Assembly (NCBI RefSeq): GCF_001425785.1
Contig: NZ_LMDI01000023.1
Span: 262,444 to 326,443 of the forward strand
Direction of reading: 5' to 3'
Length of the DNA: 64,000 nucleotides
DNA from: Rhizobacter sp. Root1221
GTDB lineage: Bacteria; Pseudomonadota; Gammaproteobacteria; Burkholderiales; Burkholderiaceae_C
Positions 47,255 through 56,897 of the stretch are shown in pieces (positions within the stretch are counted from its first letter, which is position 1; each line of letters opens with the position of its first letter). The position numbers and the translations under genes are program-made. The notes beneath the pieces are model-generated. The model saw nothing but the letters and a program-made list of their open reading frames with translations. It was not told the origin of the DNA and made no database searches.

Positions 47255-48355
47255 TCAGGCCAGCGCTTGGCGCAGCGTCTGCGCGACGCGGTCTTGCTGG
47301 GCCTCGGTGAGGTCGGCGCTCATGGGCAGGCTCATCACGCGCTCGCTTGCCGCATCGCTATGGGGGAAATGACCATCGCCCGAGAACGCGGCGTAGGCCG
47401 GCTGGCGATGCAGCGGTTTCGGGTAGTGCACGGCCGTGGGAATGCCTTGGGCCTGCAAGCGGGCCTGGACGTCTGCCCGGCCGTCGACGAACACGGTGTA
47501 CTGGCCCCACACGCAGTCGCGGTCGGGGCGCACGGCCAGCAGCTGCACGCCGCTGCCGGCCAGCAGCGCCGCGTAACGCGCGCCGATTTCGGCACGGCGC
47601 TGCAGTTCCCAGCCGAAGCGTTCGAGCTTGGCGAGCACCACGGCGCATTGCAGCGTGTCCATGCGGCCGCCCACGCCCACGCGGGTGTGGGTGTAGCGCG
47701 CGCTCTGGCCGTGCACGCGGATCTCGCGGCAGGCCTGGGCCAGCGCGTCATCGCTGGTGAAGATGGCGCCACCGTCGCCGTAGCAGCCCAGCGGCTTGCT
47801 CGGGAAGAAGCTGGTGCAGCCGAACGTGCTGAGGGCGCCGCTGCGGCGGCCCTGGTACGTGGCACCGAAACTCTGTGCGGCGTCTTCGATGACGGTGAGG
47901 CCGTGGCGTGTGGCGATGTCGTTCAGCGGGGCCATGTCGGCCACCTGGCCGTACAGGCTCACCGGCATGATGGCGCGGGTGCGCGGTGTGATGCGGGCCT
48001 CCACCTGCGACCCGTCGAGGTTGCAGGTGTCGGGCTCGATGTCCACGAACACCGGCACGGCCCCCAGCAGCACGATGACCTCGGCGGTGGCGGCAAACGT
48101 GAACGGCGTGGTGATGACCTCGTCGCCCGGTTTCACACCCTGGGCCATCAGCGCGATCAGCAGCGCCTCGGTGCCGCTGGCCACGGTGATGCAGTGGCGC
48201 GCCCCGGTGAAGGCGGTGAGCTGGCCCTCGAGTTCGGCCACCTCGGGGCCCATGATGTACTGGCCGTGGTCGAGCACGCGCTGCATGCGCTCGGCGATGC
48301 GGGGCTTGAGCGCCTGGTACTGCGAGGCCAGGTCGATGAAGGGCAACGCACTCAC
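47255..48355 (-). CDS. wbpE: UDP-3-keto-GlcNAcA aminotransferase, WbpE family
   Basis: This 366-residue DegT-family aminotransferase begins [20 protein letters not shown] and contains [39 protein letters not shown] and [20 protein letters not shown] with the PLP lysine, plus [12 protein letters not shown] near the end. These features match WbpE, which aminates C3 of the 3-keto uronic acid made by WbpB. The GTG at 48355 overlaps the wbpD stop (GTGA). Confidence 0.9.
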   Translation of the reverse strand: MSALPFIDLASQYQALKPRIAERMQRVLDHGQYIMGPEVAELEGQLTAFTGARHCITVASGTEALLIALMAQGVKPGDEVITTPFTFAATAEVIVLLGAVPVFVDIEPDTCNLDGSQVEARITPRTRAIMPVSLYGQVADMAPLNDIATRHGLTVIEDAAQSFGATYQGRRSGALSTFGCTSFFPSKPLGCYGDGGAIFTSDDALAQACREIRVHGQSARYTHTRVGVGGRMDTLQCAVVLAKLERFGWELQRRAEIGARYAALLAGSGVQLLAVRPDRDCVWGQYTVFVDGRADVQARLQAQGIPTAVHYPKPLHRQPAYAAFSGDGHFPHSDAASERVMSLPMSADLTEAQQDRVAQTLRQALA

Positions 48356-48933
48356 GCGAGCACCTCGCACTGGCCGTCGCGCAGGCGGTAGCGTTCGCCG
48401 GTGGCCGGGCACGCCGCCTCGCCGTCGCCTGCCAGCGGCAGGGCCAGGCGTTCGCCGTGCCGGCTCATCCAGCCGATCTGTTTGGCGGGCACCCCCGCCA
48501 CCAGCGCGAACGCCGGCACGTCGCGGCTCACCACGGCGCCTGCGCCCACGAAGGCGTACGGGCCCACGGTGGTGCCACACACGATGGTGCAGTTGGCCCC
48601 GAGCGTGGCGCCCTGGCGCACCAGCGTGCGCCGGTACTCGTTCTTGCGCACCACGGCCGCACGCGGGTTGAACACGTTCGTGAACACCATGCTGGGGCCG
48701 CAGAACACGTCGTCTTCCAGCGTCACGGCGTCGTACACCGACACGTTGTTCTGGATCTTGACGTTGTGGCCGATCACCACGTCGTTGCCGACGTAGGTGC
48801 CCTGCCCCAGCGAACACCCGTCGCCGATGCGGGCCCCGGCGCACACGTGGGCGAAGTGCCACACACGGGTGCCGGTGCCGAGCGTGGCGCCGTCGTCGAC
48901 GATGGCGGACGGGTGGATGGTGGCGGCTGACAT
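48352..48933 (-). CDS. wbpD: UDP-3-amino-GlcNAcA N-acetyltransferase, WbpD family
   Basis: This 193-residue left-handed beta-helix acetyltransferase contains [56 protein letters not shown] and [20 protein letters not shown], the canonical WbpD/WlbB sequence. It N-acetylates the 3-amino group, giving UDP-GlcNAc3NAcA. It lies between wbpE and wbpB with overlaps of four bases and one base. Confidence 0.94.
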   Translation of the reverse strand: MSAATIHPSAIVDDGATLGTGTRVWHFAHVCAGARIGDGCSLGQGTYVGNDVVIGHNVKIQNNVSVYDAVTLEDDVFCGPSMVFTNVFNPRAAVVRKNEYRRTLVRQGATLGANCTIVCGTTVGPYAFVGAGAVVSRDVPAFALVAGVPAKQIGWMSRHGERLALPLAGDGEAACPATGERYRLRDGQCEVLA

Positions 48934-49991
48934 CAGAACACCAGCGGCAGGCCCACGCGCACGCCGTCGCGGGCGGAGCGGTAGGCAGCGATCAGCACCT
49001 CGAGCGACCGCAGCCCCTCGTAGCCGTCGACCTGCGCCTGCGCTTCGCCGCGCAGCGTGCGGATCACGTTGTCGTAGTACAGCGGGTGGCCCGGGCCGTA
49101 CACGCTCTCGACACCGTAGCTCGCCTGCTGCACCAGTGCGTCGTCCTCGTGCGGGGTGTCGAACTCCCAGTGCTCGATCTTGTTGACGGCCACGCCGCCC
49201 ACGCGCACGGTGCCGCGTTCACCCAGCAAGGTGATGCTGCCTTCGAAGTTCTTGTTGTGAGTGAGCATGGTCACGTTGACCGAGGCCAGCGCGCCGCTGC
49301 GCAGGCGCAGGCTCATCACGCCGGTGTCTTCCGCCTCGATGTTGCGGGCGAGCGTGGCGGTGTAGGCGTGCACGTTGTCCACCGGGCCCACCAGCCAGTC
49401 GACCATGTCGACGTAGTGGCTCGCCTGGTTCATGAAGGCGCCGCCATCCATGTCCCAGCGGCCGCGCCAGGGGGCGGCGTCGTAGTAGGCCTGCGGGCGG
49501 GTCCAGAAGACATTGACGTTGACCATCGCCAGGCGGCCGAAGCGGCCCTGGTCCACCGCGCGCTTGACCAGCTGCAGCGTGGCGTTGAGGCGGTTCTGCT
49601 TCACCACGAAGAGCTTGACGCGGGCGTCGCGGCAGGCGCGCACCATGGCCACGCCTTCGTCCCACTTGGTGGCCATGGGCTTTTCGCTCAGCACGTGGCG
49701 GCCGGCCTGGGCCACGCGGATGGCCTGCTGCGGGTGCAGGCCGCTCGGGGTGGCCAGCACCACCAGGTCGGGGTTGCTGTTGGCGAGCAGGTCGTCGAGG
49801 GACGAGAACCCGGGCGCACCCGTGTCGGCCGCGGCGCGCACGAGTGATTCGGGGTGGGTGTCGCACACCGCGACCCATTCGGCGCGGTCGGCGTGCTGTT
49901 TGAGCGCCTCGATGTGGTTTTTCGAGATGCGGCCGCAGCCGACCAGTGCCAGACGCAGTTTGCGGTCCCGGATGACGGACGGTACGGGCAT
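48933..49991 (-). CDS. wbpB: UDP-GlcNAcA 3-dehydrogenase, WbpB family (Gfo/Idh/MocA)
   Basis: This 352-residue oxidoreductase has [20 protein letters not shown] (NAD-binding), [40 protein letters not shown] and a [20 protein letters not shown] segment, all typical of WbpB/WlbA. It oxidises C3 of UDP-GlcNAcA. The ATG at 49991 is preferred because the longer frame overlaps the lysS promoter region. It is the first gene of the minus-strand operon. Confidence 0.93.
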   Translation of the reverse strand: MPVPSVIRDRKLRLALVGCGRISKNHIEALKQHADRAEWVAVCDTHPESLVRAAADTGAPGFSSLDDLLANSNPDLVVLATPSGLHPQQAIRVAQAGRHVLSEKPMATKWDEGVAMVRACRDARVKLFVVKQNRLNATLQLVKRAVDQGRFGRLAMVNVNVFWTRPQAYYDAAPWRGRWDMDGGAFMNQASHYVDMVDWLVGPVDNVHAYTATLARNIEAEDTGVMSLRLRSGALASVNVTMLTHNKNFEGSITLLGERGTVRVGGVAVNKIEHWEFDTPHEDDALVQQASYGVESVYGPGHPLYYDNVIRTLRGEAQAQVDGYEGLRSLEVLIAAYRSARDGVRVGLPLVF

Positions 49992-50031
49992 GAGGGCTCT
50001 TTTCGGGCGGAACGCCCGGGTAAAGCCGAAG

Positions 50032-50086
50032 ATTTTATGCGCCCTGGCCCGTCCGGGCCTCGAGATGGTGCGCAGCCGCATAAAAT
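50032..50086. promoter_or_regulatory. inverted repeat with TAAAAT boxes between wbpB and lysS
   Basis: Perfect 10-base arms attttatgcg (50032-50041) and cgcataaaat (50077-50086) lie 35 bases apart in the 117-base divergent region. Each arm offers a TAAAAT -10-like box on one strand: plus (50081-50086) toward lysS and minus (50032-50037) toward wbpB. No convincing -35 boxes accompany them, so promoter identity is tentative. Confidence 0.45.
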
Positions 50087-50108
50087 TGCGGCCGCACCGA
50101 GAATCCCC

Positions 50109-51605
<1,497 letters not shown>

Positions 51606-51615
51606 CACAACGCTT

Positions 51616-51677
51616 GTCATACCGGCGAACGCCGGTACCCACCGGCCGCAGTGGGCCCCGGTTTTCACCGGGGTGAC
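51616..51677. repeat. palindromic repeat element C1
   Basis: A 62-base element with 27-base inverted arms (51616-51642 and 51651-51677) and an 8-base spacer, directly downstream of lysS. The core gtcataccggcgaacgccgg is a close variant of element A at 11600. It is followed seven bases later by a second copy, C2, in the same orientation. Confidence 0.85.
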
Positions 51678-51683
51678 CGACAT

Positions 51684-51746
51684 GTCATACCGGCGAACGC
51701 CGGGTACCCACCGCCCGCAGTAGGCCCCGGTTTTCACCGGGGTGAC
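51684..51746. repeat. palindromic repeat element C2, tandem copy
   Basis: A second copy of the palindrome (arms 51684-51711 and 51720-51746), 68 bases after C1 and nearly identical to it. Together C1 and C2 make a two-unit cluster in the 156-base gap between convergent lysS and the GIY-YIG gene, where they could also act as a transcription stop. Confidence 0.85.
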
Positions 51747-51761
51747 ATGGGGGGTGTGAGC

Positions 51762-52079
51762 TCACTCCGGCCTGAGCGACACACCGCCCAGGAGCTCGCC
51801 ATACAGGTCGTGCCATCGCGGGTTCATCGCCTCGATCAGTTCGATCTTCCACGCCCGCTGCCATTCCTTGATGCGACGCTCGCGCACGACCATCTCGCGC
51901 GCCGATCCATGAACCTCGAACCACACCAGCCGGTCCACCCGGTGCATGCGCGTGAATCCATCGAACGTGCCAGACTTGTGTTGGAAGACGCGGTGAACCA
52001 GGTGGCTCGTGGAGCCCGCATACAGCGTGCCGTTGCGCCCGCTGGCCAACAGATAGACAAAGTAGACCTTCTCGTTCAT
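51762..52079 (-). CDS. small GIY-YIG domain protein
   Basis: This 105-residue protein has YFVYLLASGRNGTLYAGSTS, the GIY-YIG fold with a variant core (VYLLA and LYAGS). HLVHRVFQHKSG follows and then conserved Arg and Glu residues in MVVRERRIKEWQRAWKIELI. Single-domain GIY-YIG proteins are common in bacteria and their biological role is mostly unknown. I chose the ATG at 52079 (MNEKVYFVYLLASG); a GTG at 52100 is an alternative. It lies right next to the tandem palindromic repeats. Confidence 0.88.
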   Translation of the reverse strand: MNEKVYFVYLLASGRNGTLYAGSTSHLVHRVFQHKSGTFDGFTRMHRVDRLVWFEVHGSAREMVVRERRIKEWQRAWKIELIEAMNPRWHDLYGELLGGVSLRPE

Positions 52080-52130
52080 CCCACCGACTGTGCCGGCCAC
52101 AGGCCGAGCACCGCCTCATAAGACGCCTCC

Positions 52131-53180
52131 TTACGACCCCAACTCCGGCGGCTTCGTAATCATCAAATCCACAAACGTCTCCGCATCCTGGTGGATCTTC
52201 AGCCGGATGGGCAGGTACTGGAACTGCGGCGCGATCCACATCTCCACCGACAAGTCACCGCCAGCCTTCGGCACCAGCCGGGGCTTCAACCGGTACACCG
52301 AAATCTCGCCGAAGTTGGTCCACAGCAGTTCGGGTTCCGACACGTCGTACACCATGCGGCTGACCGCCCGCGGCAGCGCGAGGGGCACGGTGACGGTGGC
52401 GCCCGGCTTCAACTGCTCCGGGTGGGTGCTGAACTGCCACGCGAGCTGGACGAACTGGCTGGCGGTGTCCTGCACACCCGCCCACCGTTCGCGGCGCTGG
52501 CCGTTGGCAAGCAGCACATGGTCGGGCTCCAGCAGCACGGTGGCCCGGGTGGGCTGGCTGAAGGCCAGCTTGGTCTGCTGGTCGTAGCGGCGCGGCATCA
52601 GCCCCTCGGCGGTGATGACCCCCTCGCTGCTCATGCGGCGTGACATGAACGGGGCCACCTTCAACCCGACGTACACGTCCAGGTGCACCTGGTAGCGGTC
52701 GTCTTCCCGCAACCACTCGACCTGTGCGGTGCCGTACACCTCGCCGCGGTAGTAGCCGGTGAGGTCGAAGCTCACCCGCGTGGCCCGCGGCCATTCGAAC
52801 GGCGGGGCACTGGCGGCGTCCGCCACGGGCACCACGACGGGGACAGACGCGGCCTCCGCCACCACCGGGGCCGAGGCGGGTGCTGTGACGGGTTCGGGCG
52901 CCGATGCCGCCGGCGCCGCGGGTTCGGGCGCGGGTGGCGCCGCGGCCGCCACCCGTTTCGGACGCGGTGCCGGCGCGGCCTTGGCCACCACGACGGGATC
53001 GGCCAGCTCCATGCTGCGCACGTAGGTGGCCTTCATGCGCTCGGGCATCGGGTCGCCGCGGCCGAAACCGGCGAGGTGCAAACCCACCTGCTGCACGACA
53101 CACCCGTGCACCGCGACGACCGCGCCCACCAGCGCGGCGAGCGCCGCGGCCCGCACGCGGCGGCTCAACCGGGCAGCCAC
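52131..53180 (-). CDS. DUF3108 domain-containing protein
   Basis: This 349-residue protein has a short N-terminal hydrophobic segment (AALAALVGAVVAVHGCVV) and a long Ala/Pro-rich linker (about residues 65-128). A C-terminal DUF3108-like domain follows, with FDLTGYYRGEVYGTAQVEWL, PRRYDQQTKLAFSQPT and RLKPRLVPKAGGDLSVEMWI. It is probably periplasmic. The start at a GTG (53180) overlaps the upstream M61 gene by 16 bases; a TTG at 53168 would overlap that stop more tightly. The function of this family is not established. Confidence 0.75.
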   Translation of the reverse strand: MAARLSRRVRAAALAALVGAVVAVHGCVVQQVGLHLAGFGRGDPMPERMKATYVRSMELADPVVVAKAAPAPRPKRVAAAAPPAPEPAAPAASAPEPVTAPASAPVVAEAASVPVVVPVADAASAPPFEWPRATRVSFDLTGYYRGEVYGTAQVEWLREDDRYQVHLDVYVGLKVAPFMSRRMSSEGVITAEGLMPRRYDQQTKLAFSQPTRATVLLEPDHVLLANGQRRERWAGVQDTASQFVQLAWQFSTHPEQLKPGATVTVPLALPRAVSRMVYDVSEPELLWTNFGEISVYRLKPRLVPKAGGDLSVEMWIAPQFQYLPIRLKIHQDAETFVDLMITKPPELGS

Positions 53181-54898
53181 GCCCGCCGCAGGTCGAGCGC
53201 CGCCGCCGCGGTGCTGGCCACCGCCGTGGGCGCCAGCGTCACGGCACCAGCGTCTGCCGCGTCGGGCACCGTTGCCGAGAGGCGGCGCACCCGCCCGTCG
53301 CGCACGGTCAAGAGTTCGACCTGGCCCGAGGCCGGCAGCAGCCGCAACGCATCGTCGAGGCGGCGCACGCGCCAGTCGTCGACGGCCAGCAGTTCATCGC
53401 CCGCCGACAACCCCGCCACCTCGCCAGCCCCGCCCCGCAGCACCGACTGCACCTTGATGCCGGTCAACGGCCCTTCGGACACCCGCAGGCCCAGGCGCTG
53501 CGCGAGCGTGGGCGGCTGCGCCGTCCAGCTCACGCCCACGCGGGCCAGCAGTTTTTGCAGCGGCAGGTCGTCGGTGCCGTGCACCCACGCCGCGAGTTCC
53601 TTGGCCATCGGACGGCCCGAGACCTCCCGCAGGACCGCGGCGATGTCGGCCTCGCTGACCGGCCCGCCGCCGCTGCGCGCCCACAGGCCGCGCATCACGT
53701 CGTCGAGCGTGCCGCGGCCTTCGTCGCGCAACGTGAGGTCGAGCGCGAGGGCCACGAGCGAGCCCTTGGTGTAGTAGCTGATGGTCGAGTTCGGGGTGTT
53801 TTCGTCGCCGCGGTAGTACTTGACCCACGCGTCGAAGCTCGCCTGCGCCACGCTCTGCACCTTGCGGCCCGGCATGCCGAGCACGCCCGTGACCGTCTTG
53901 GCCACGAGCTTGAGGTATCGCGCCGGGTCGATCAGGCCGGTGCGCAGCAGGAACTGGTCGTCGTAGTAGGACGTGAACCCCTCGAAGAACCACAGCAGCT
54001 GGGTGTAGTTCTCCTGCGTGTAGTCGTAGCGCGCGAACTCGGCCGGCCGCAGGCGCTTGACGTTCCAGGTGTGGAAGTACTCGTGGCTGATGAGCCCGAG
54101 CAGCGTGACGTACCCGTCGGAGAGTTCGGTCTTCCCGCGCTGCGGCAGGTCGCGCCGGGCGGCGATCAGCGCCGTGCTGGCGCGGTGTTCCAGGCCGCCG
54201 TACCCGTCGTCCACCGCGTTGAGCAGGAACACGTAGCGCTTGAAGTGCGGCTTTTTCTTGCCGTGCCAGAACGTGATCTGCGACTCGCAGATGCGGCGGG
54301 TGTCGGCCAGCAGGCGGTCACCGTCGAAATCGGGCAGCGCCCCGGCCACCACGAACTCGTGCGGCACCCCGGCCGCCTTGAACGTGCCCCGCCAGAAGCG
54401 GCCCAGTTCCACCGGGTGGTCCACCAGCTCGTCGTACCCGGTGGCCTGGAAGGCCCCGCGCCCGTCGGCGGGCGTCATCGAGGTGGCCACGTCCCAGCCC
54501 TTGGGCAGGCGGGCGAGTTCGAGGCGGTGAGGTTCGTCCTCGCGGCCGTGCACCCGCAGGCACACGCCGGTGCCGTTGAAGAAGCCGCGCTCCGCATCGA
54601 GGAAAGCGGCCCGCACCGAGGTGTCGAACGCGTAGACCGTGTAGGTGACGACCAGTGCGCCGCGGCCTTCGCAGCGCGCGATCCACGTGGCCTTGTCGGC
54701 CTGCTGCAGCACCACCTCGCGGCTGCCCTGACGCGCCGAGACGCCGGACAGGTGCCGGGCGAATTCCCGCACCAGGTAGCTGCCGGGGATCCACACCGGC
54801 AGGCTCAGGGTCTGGTCGGCGGCCGGATCGGGCACCGACAGGGTCACCTGGTACAGGTGCGCGTGGACATCGGCAAGGGTGACGCGGTACGAGATCAT
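53165..54898 (-). CDS. M61-family metallopeptidase with PDZ domain
   Basis: This 577-residue protein begins MISYRVTLADVHAHLYQVTL. GGLEHR is at residues 234-239 and the zinc motif HEYFH at residues 272-276 (LGLISHEYFHTWNVKRLRP), typical of M61 glycyl aminopeptidases. A PDZ domain with GLRVSEGPLTGIKVQSVLRG and AGLSAGDELLAVDDWRVRRL is at the C-terminus, about residues 470-540. I chose the ATG at 54898, as the longer frame upstream is not family-like. No signal peptide is visible at this start, so location is uncertain. Confidence 0.88.
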   Translation of the reverse strand: MISYRVTLADVHAHLYQVTLSVPDPAADQTLSLPVWIPGSYLVREFARHLSGVSARQGSREVVLQQADKATWIARCEGRGALVVTYTVYAFDTSVRAAFLDAERGFFNGTGVCLRVHGREDEPHRLELARLPKGWDVATSMTPADGRGAFQATGYDELVDHPVELGRFWRGTFKAAGVPHEFVVAGALPDFDGDRLLADTRRICESQITFWHGKKKPHFKRYVFLLNAVDDGYGGLEHRASTALIAARRDLPQRGKTELSDGYVTLLGLISHEYFHTWNVKRLRPAEFARYDYTQENYTQLLWFFEGFTSYYDDQFLLRTGLIDPARYLKLVAKTVTGVLGMPGRKVQSVAQASFDAWVKYYRGDENTPNSTISYYTKGSLVALALDLTLRDEGRGTLDDVMRGLWARSGGGPVSEADIAAVLREVSGRPMAKELAAWVHGTDDLPLQKLLARVGVSWTAQPPTLAQRLGLRVSEGPLTGIKVQSVLRGGAGEVAGLSAGDELLAVDDWRVRRLDDALRLLPASGQVELLTVRDGRVRRLSATVPDAADAGAVTLAPTAVASTAAAALDLRRAWLPG

Positions 54899-54960
54899 CG
54901 GCGAAGGGCTCCGTGTGGCGGCGTTGCGGGCATTGTCACCCGCCGCCACACGACCCGCCG

Positions 54961-55689
54961 TCAGGACTTCGACGCGGCAGCCAGGCGTTTCTCGATTTCG
55001 TCCAGGCCGATGGCACCCGGCACGCGGGTGTTGTCGCTGAAGACGAGGGCCGGCGTGCCGTTGACACGGTGCTTGCGGCTCAGCGCCAGGTTGCGGTCGA
55101 TCGGGGTGTCGCAGCTGCCCATGTTGCGCACCGGCTGCTTGCCCTCCAGCATCCAGCCGAGCCAGGCCTTGGCCTGGTCTTTCGAGCACCAGATGTTCTT
55201 CGACTTTTCGCCCGAGTCGGGGCCCAGCACCGGGATCAGGAAGGTGTAGACGGTGACGTCCTTCAGCTTCTGCAGGTCGACCTCGAGGCGCTTGCAGTAG
55301 CCGCAGTTGGGGTCCGAGAAGACCACGAGCTTGCGGGCGCCGGTGCCGTTTTTCCAGACGATGGCGTCCTTCATGGGCAGCTTGTCGAACACGAAGCCCG
55401 AGAGTTTCTCCTGGCGGGCCTTGGTGAGGTCCTTGCGGGCGCGGGCATCGATGAGGCTGCCCTCGATGATGTAGCTGGCCGTTTCGTCCGAGTACACGAT
55501 CTCGGAGCCGCCCAGGCGCACTTCGTAGAGGCCGGGGATCTCGGTCTTGGTGACTTCGTCGATGGGGGGCAGGTCAGGCACCCGCTCGGGCAGGTTCTTG
55601 CGGATGGCCGCCTCGTCGGCGAAGGCGAACGAACTGGCGAGGACGCCGGCGGCCAACGCCAGCAGGGTGCGGGTGACGGGATGTTTCAT
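54961..55689 (-). CDS. dsbC: periplasmic disulfide isomerase DsbC-like
   Basis: This 242-residue precursor has a signal peptide (TLLALAAGVLASSFAFA, probably cut after residue 24). A dimerisation-type N-terminal domain follows (EIPGLYEVRLGGSEIVYSDE), then a thioredoxin fold with the active site FSDPNCGYCKRLE, Cys129 and Cys132. Cys168 and Cys193 match the structural second pair, and the cis-Pro is in NGTPALVFSDN. It would rearrange wrong disulfides in the periplasm, kept reduced by DsbD. It starts 9 bases after the ubiH-like stop. Confidence 0.93.
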   Translation of the reverse strand: MKHPVTRTLLALAAGVLASSFAFADEAAIRKNLPERVPDLPPIDEVTKTEIPGLYEVRLGGSEIVYSDETASYIIEGSLIDARARKDLTKARQEKLSGFVFDKLPMKDAIVWKNGTGARKLVVFSDPNCGYCKRLEVDLQKLKDVTVYTFLIPVLGPDSGEKSKNIWCSKDQAKAWLGWMLEGKQPVRNMGSCDTPIDRNLALSRKHRVNGTPALVFSDNTRVPGAIGLDEIEKRLAAASKS

Positions 55690-55698
55690 GGTCTGCTT

Positions 55699-56802
55699 TC
55701 AGAAATCGAGTGCACGCGCCGTGAGCCAGCGTTTCAACGGGGGCAGTTGATTGACGAGACCCATGCCGCGGTTGCGAAGTTCCCGCAACGGGGCCTGGGA
55801 TCCTGCGAACAAATGCAACAAGCCGTCGGTCAGTTGGCCCATCGCCCGGGTGGGCAGGTCGCGCACCCGTTCGTACCGCCGCAGCAACCGGGGGTCACCC
55901 ACCGGCCGCCACGTTTCACGAGAAGAAATCACCTGGGTCAGCGCGACGACGTCGGCCAGCCCGAGATTGAGGCCCTGCCCGGCCAGCGGGTGCACGACGT
56001 GCGCCGCATCGCCCAGCAACACCCAGCCGGGGCCGCTCCAGGCGTGCGCACGGGCCTGCATCAGCGGCCACGAGGCGCGTTCGCCGGCCAGCGCCAGCGC
56101 GCCAGCGTCGCCACGAGTGGCCTCGTTCAGCGCGGCCTCGAACGCCGGCACGTCGAGCGCCAGCAGTTCCTGCGCGCGGGCTTCGGGCAACGACCAGACG
56201 AGCGCGTAACCGTGGTCGGGCACCGGCGCGTCGAACGGGAGCAGCGCCAGCACGTCGGGTGAGCGGAACCACTGGCGCGCCACGTTGCGGTGGGACACCG
56301 GCGTGGTCAGCCGCGCGGCGATGGCCCGGTGGCCGTAGTCGTGGCGTTCGAACACCACGCCCAGGCCTTCGCGGCCGGCCGAGGCCTTGCCTTCGCACAC
56401 GGCGGTCAGCGTGGCGTCCACCGGCGCTGGCACCACCGACACGTGCGGCGCGTACCGAACGGCAGAATCCAGCGCCTGCTCCAGCAGGGCGGCGTCGGTG
56501 ATCCAGGCCAGTTCGGCCACCTGCTGCTGCCAGGCCGAGAACTCCAGCACGCCGGAGGTGTCACCTTCCACATGCATGCCGTGGACGGCGGTGGCGGCAT
56601 GGGCCGGCAAGGCGTCCCACACCTTGAGTTCGCGCAGCAGCGCCACGGAAGCGGCGTTGAGGGCGTAGGCGCGCACGTCGGCGCGGGCCGGTGCAGCGGC
56701 GTCGGCCACGAGGGCCACGCGCAGCCCCAGCCGGGCAAGCGACAGCGCCAGGCTTCGGCCCACGATGCCCGCGCCGCGCACACACACGTCATGACGTTTC
56801 AT
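55699..56802 (-). CDS. FAD-dependent monooxygenase, UbiH/UbiF/COQ6 family
   Basis: This 367-residue flavoprotein has GAGIVG at residues 10-15 for FAD binding, ADVRAYALNAASVALLRELK and VLLGDAAHVVHPLAGQGLNL with the GD motif. GLADVVALTQVISSRETWRP follows, and the C-terminus reads RNRGMGLVNQLPPLKRWLTA. These are the motifs of ubiquinone hydroxylases UbiH/UbiF/UbiI. Which ring position it hydroxylates cannot be told. ATGs at 56802 and 56811 are both possible; the first gives the shorter family-like start. Confidence 0.88.
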   Translation of the reverse strand: MKRHDVCVRGAGIVGRSLALSLARLGLRVALVADAAAPARADVRAYALNAASVALLRELKVWDALPAHAATAVHGMHVEGDTSGVLEFSAWQQQVAELAWITDAALLEQALDSAVRYAPHVSVVPAPVDATLTAVCEGKASAGREGLGVVFERHDYGHRAIAARLTTPVSHRNVARQWFRSPDVLALLPFDAPVPDHGYALVWSLPEARAQELLALDVPAFEAALNEATRGDAGALALAGERASWPLMQARAHAWSGPGWVLLGDAAHVVHPLAGQGLNLGLADVVALTQVISSRETWRPVGDPRLLRRYERVRDLPTRAMGQLTDGLLHLFAGSQAPLRELRNRGMGLVNQLPPLKRWLTARALDF

Positions 56803-56897
56803 CCGTCCCATTGTAGAGACGCACGGAGGGCCTCTGACCCTGGGCACAATGCCCGGGTTTCCACCACGCCGGCCCGGTGCCGGACCTTCGGTCATCC

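Noticed and set aside
45506..48391. 961-codon open frame on the plus strand opposite the flippase and wbpE
   Set aside because: It overlaps several well-supported genes on the other strand, has Gln/Arg/His-rich low-complexity translation and no domain signature.
51616..51746. Possible short CRISPR array from tandem C1/C2 units
   Set aside because: Each unit is a long palindrome in itself, there are only two units, spacing leaves no independent spacers, and no cas genes are present.
52904..55249. 781-codon open frame on the plus strand opposite the M61 peptidase
   Set aside because: Mirror of the codon pattern of the real minus-strand gene, which carries HEYFH and PDZ motifs; no independent evidence for coding.
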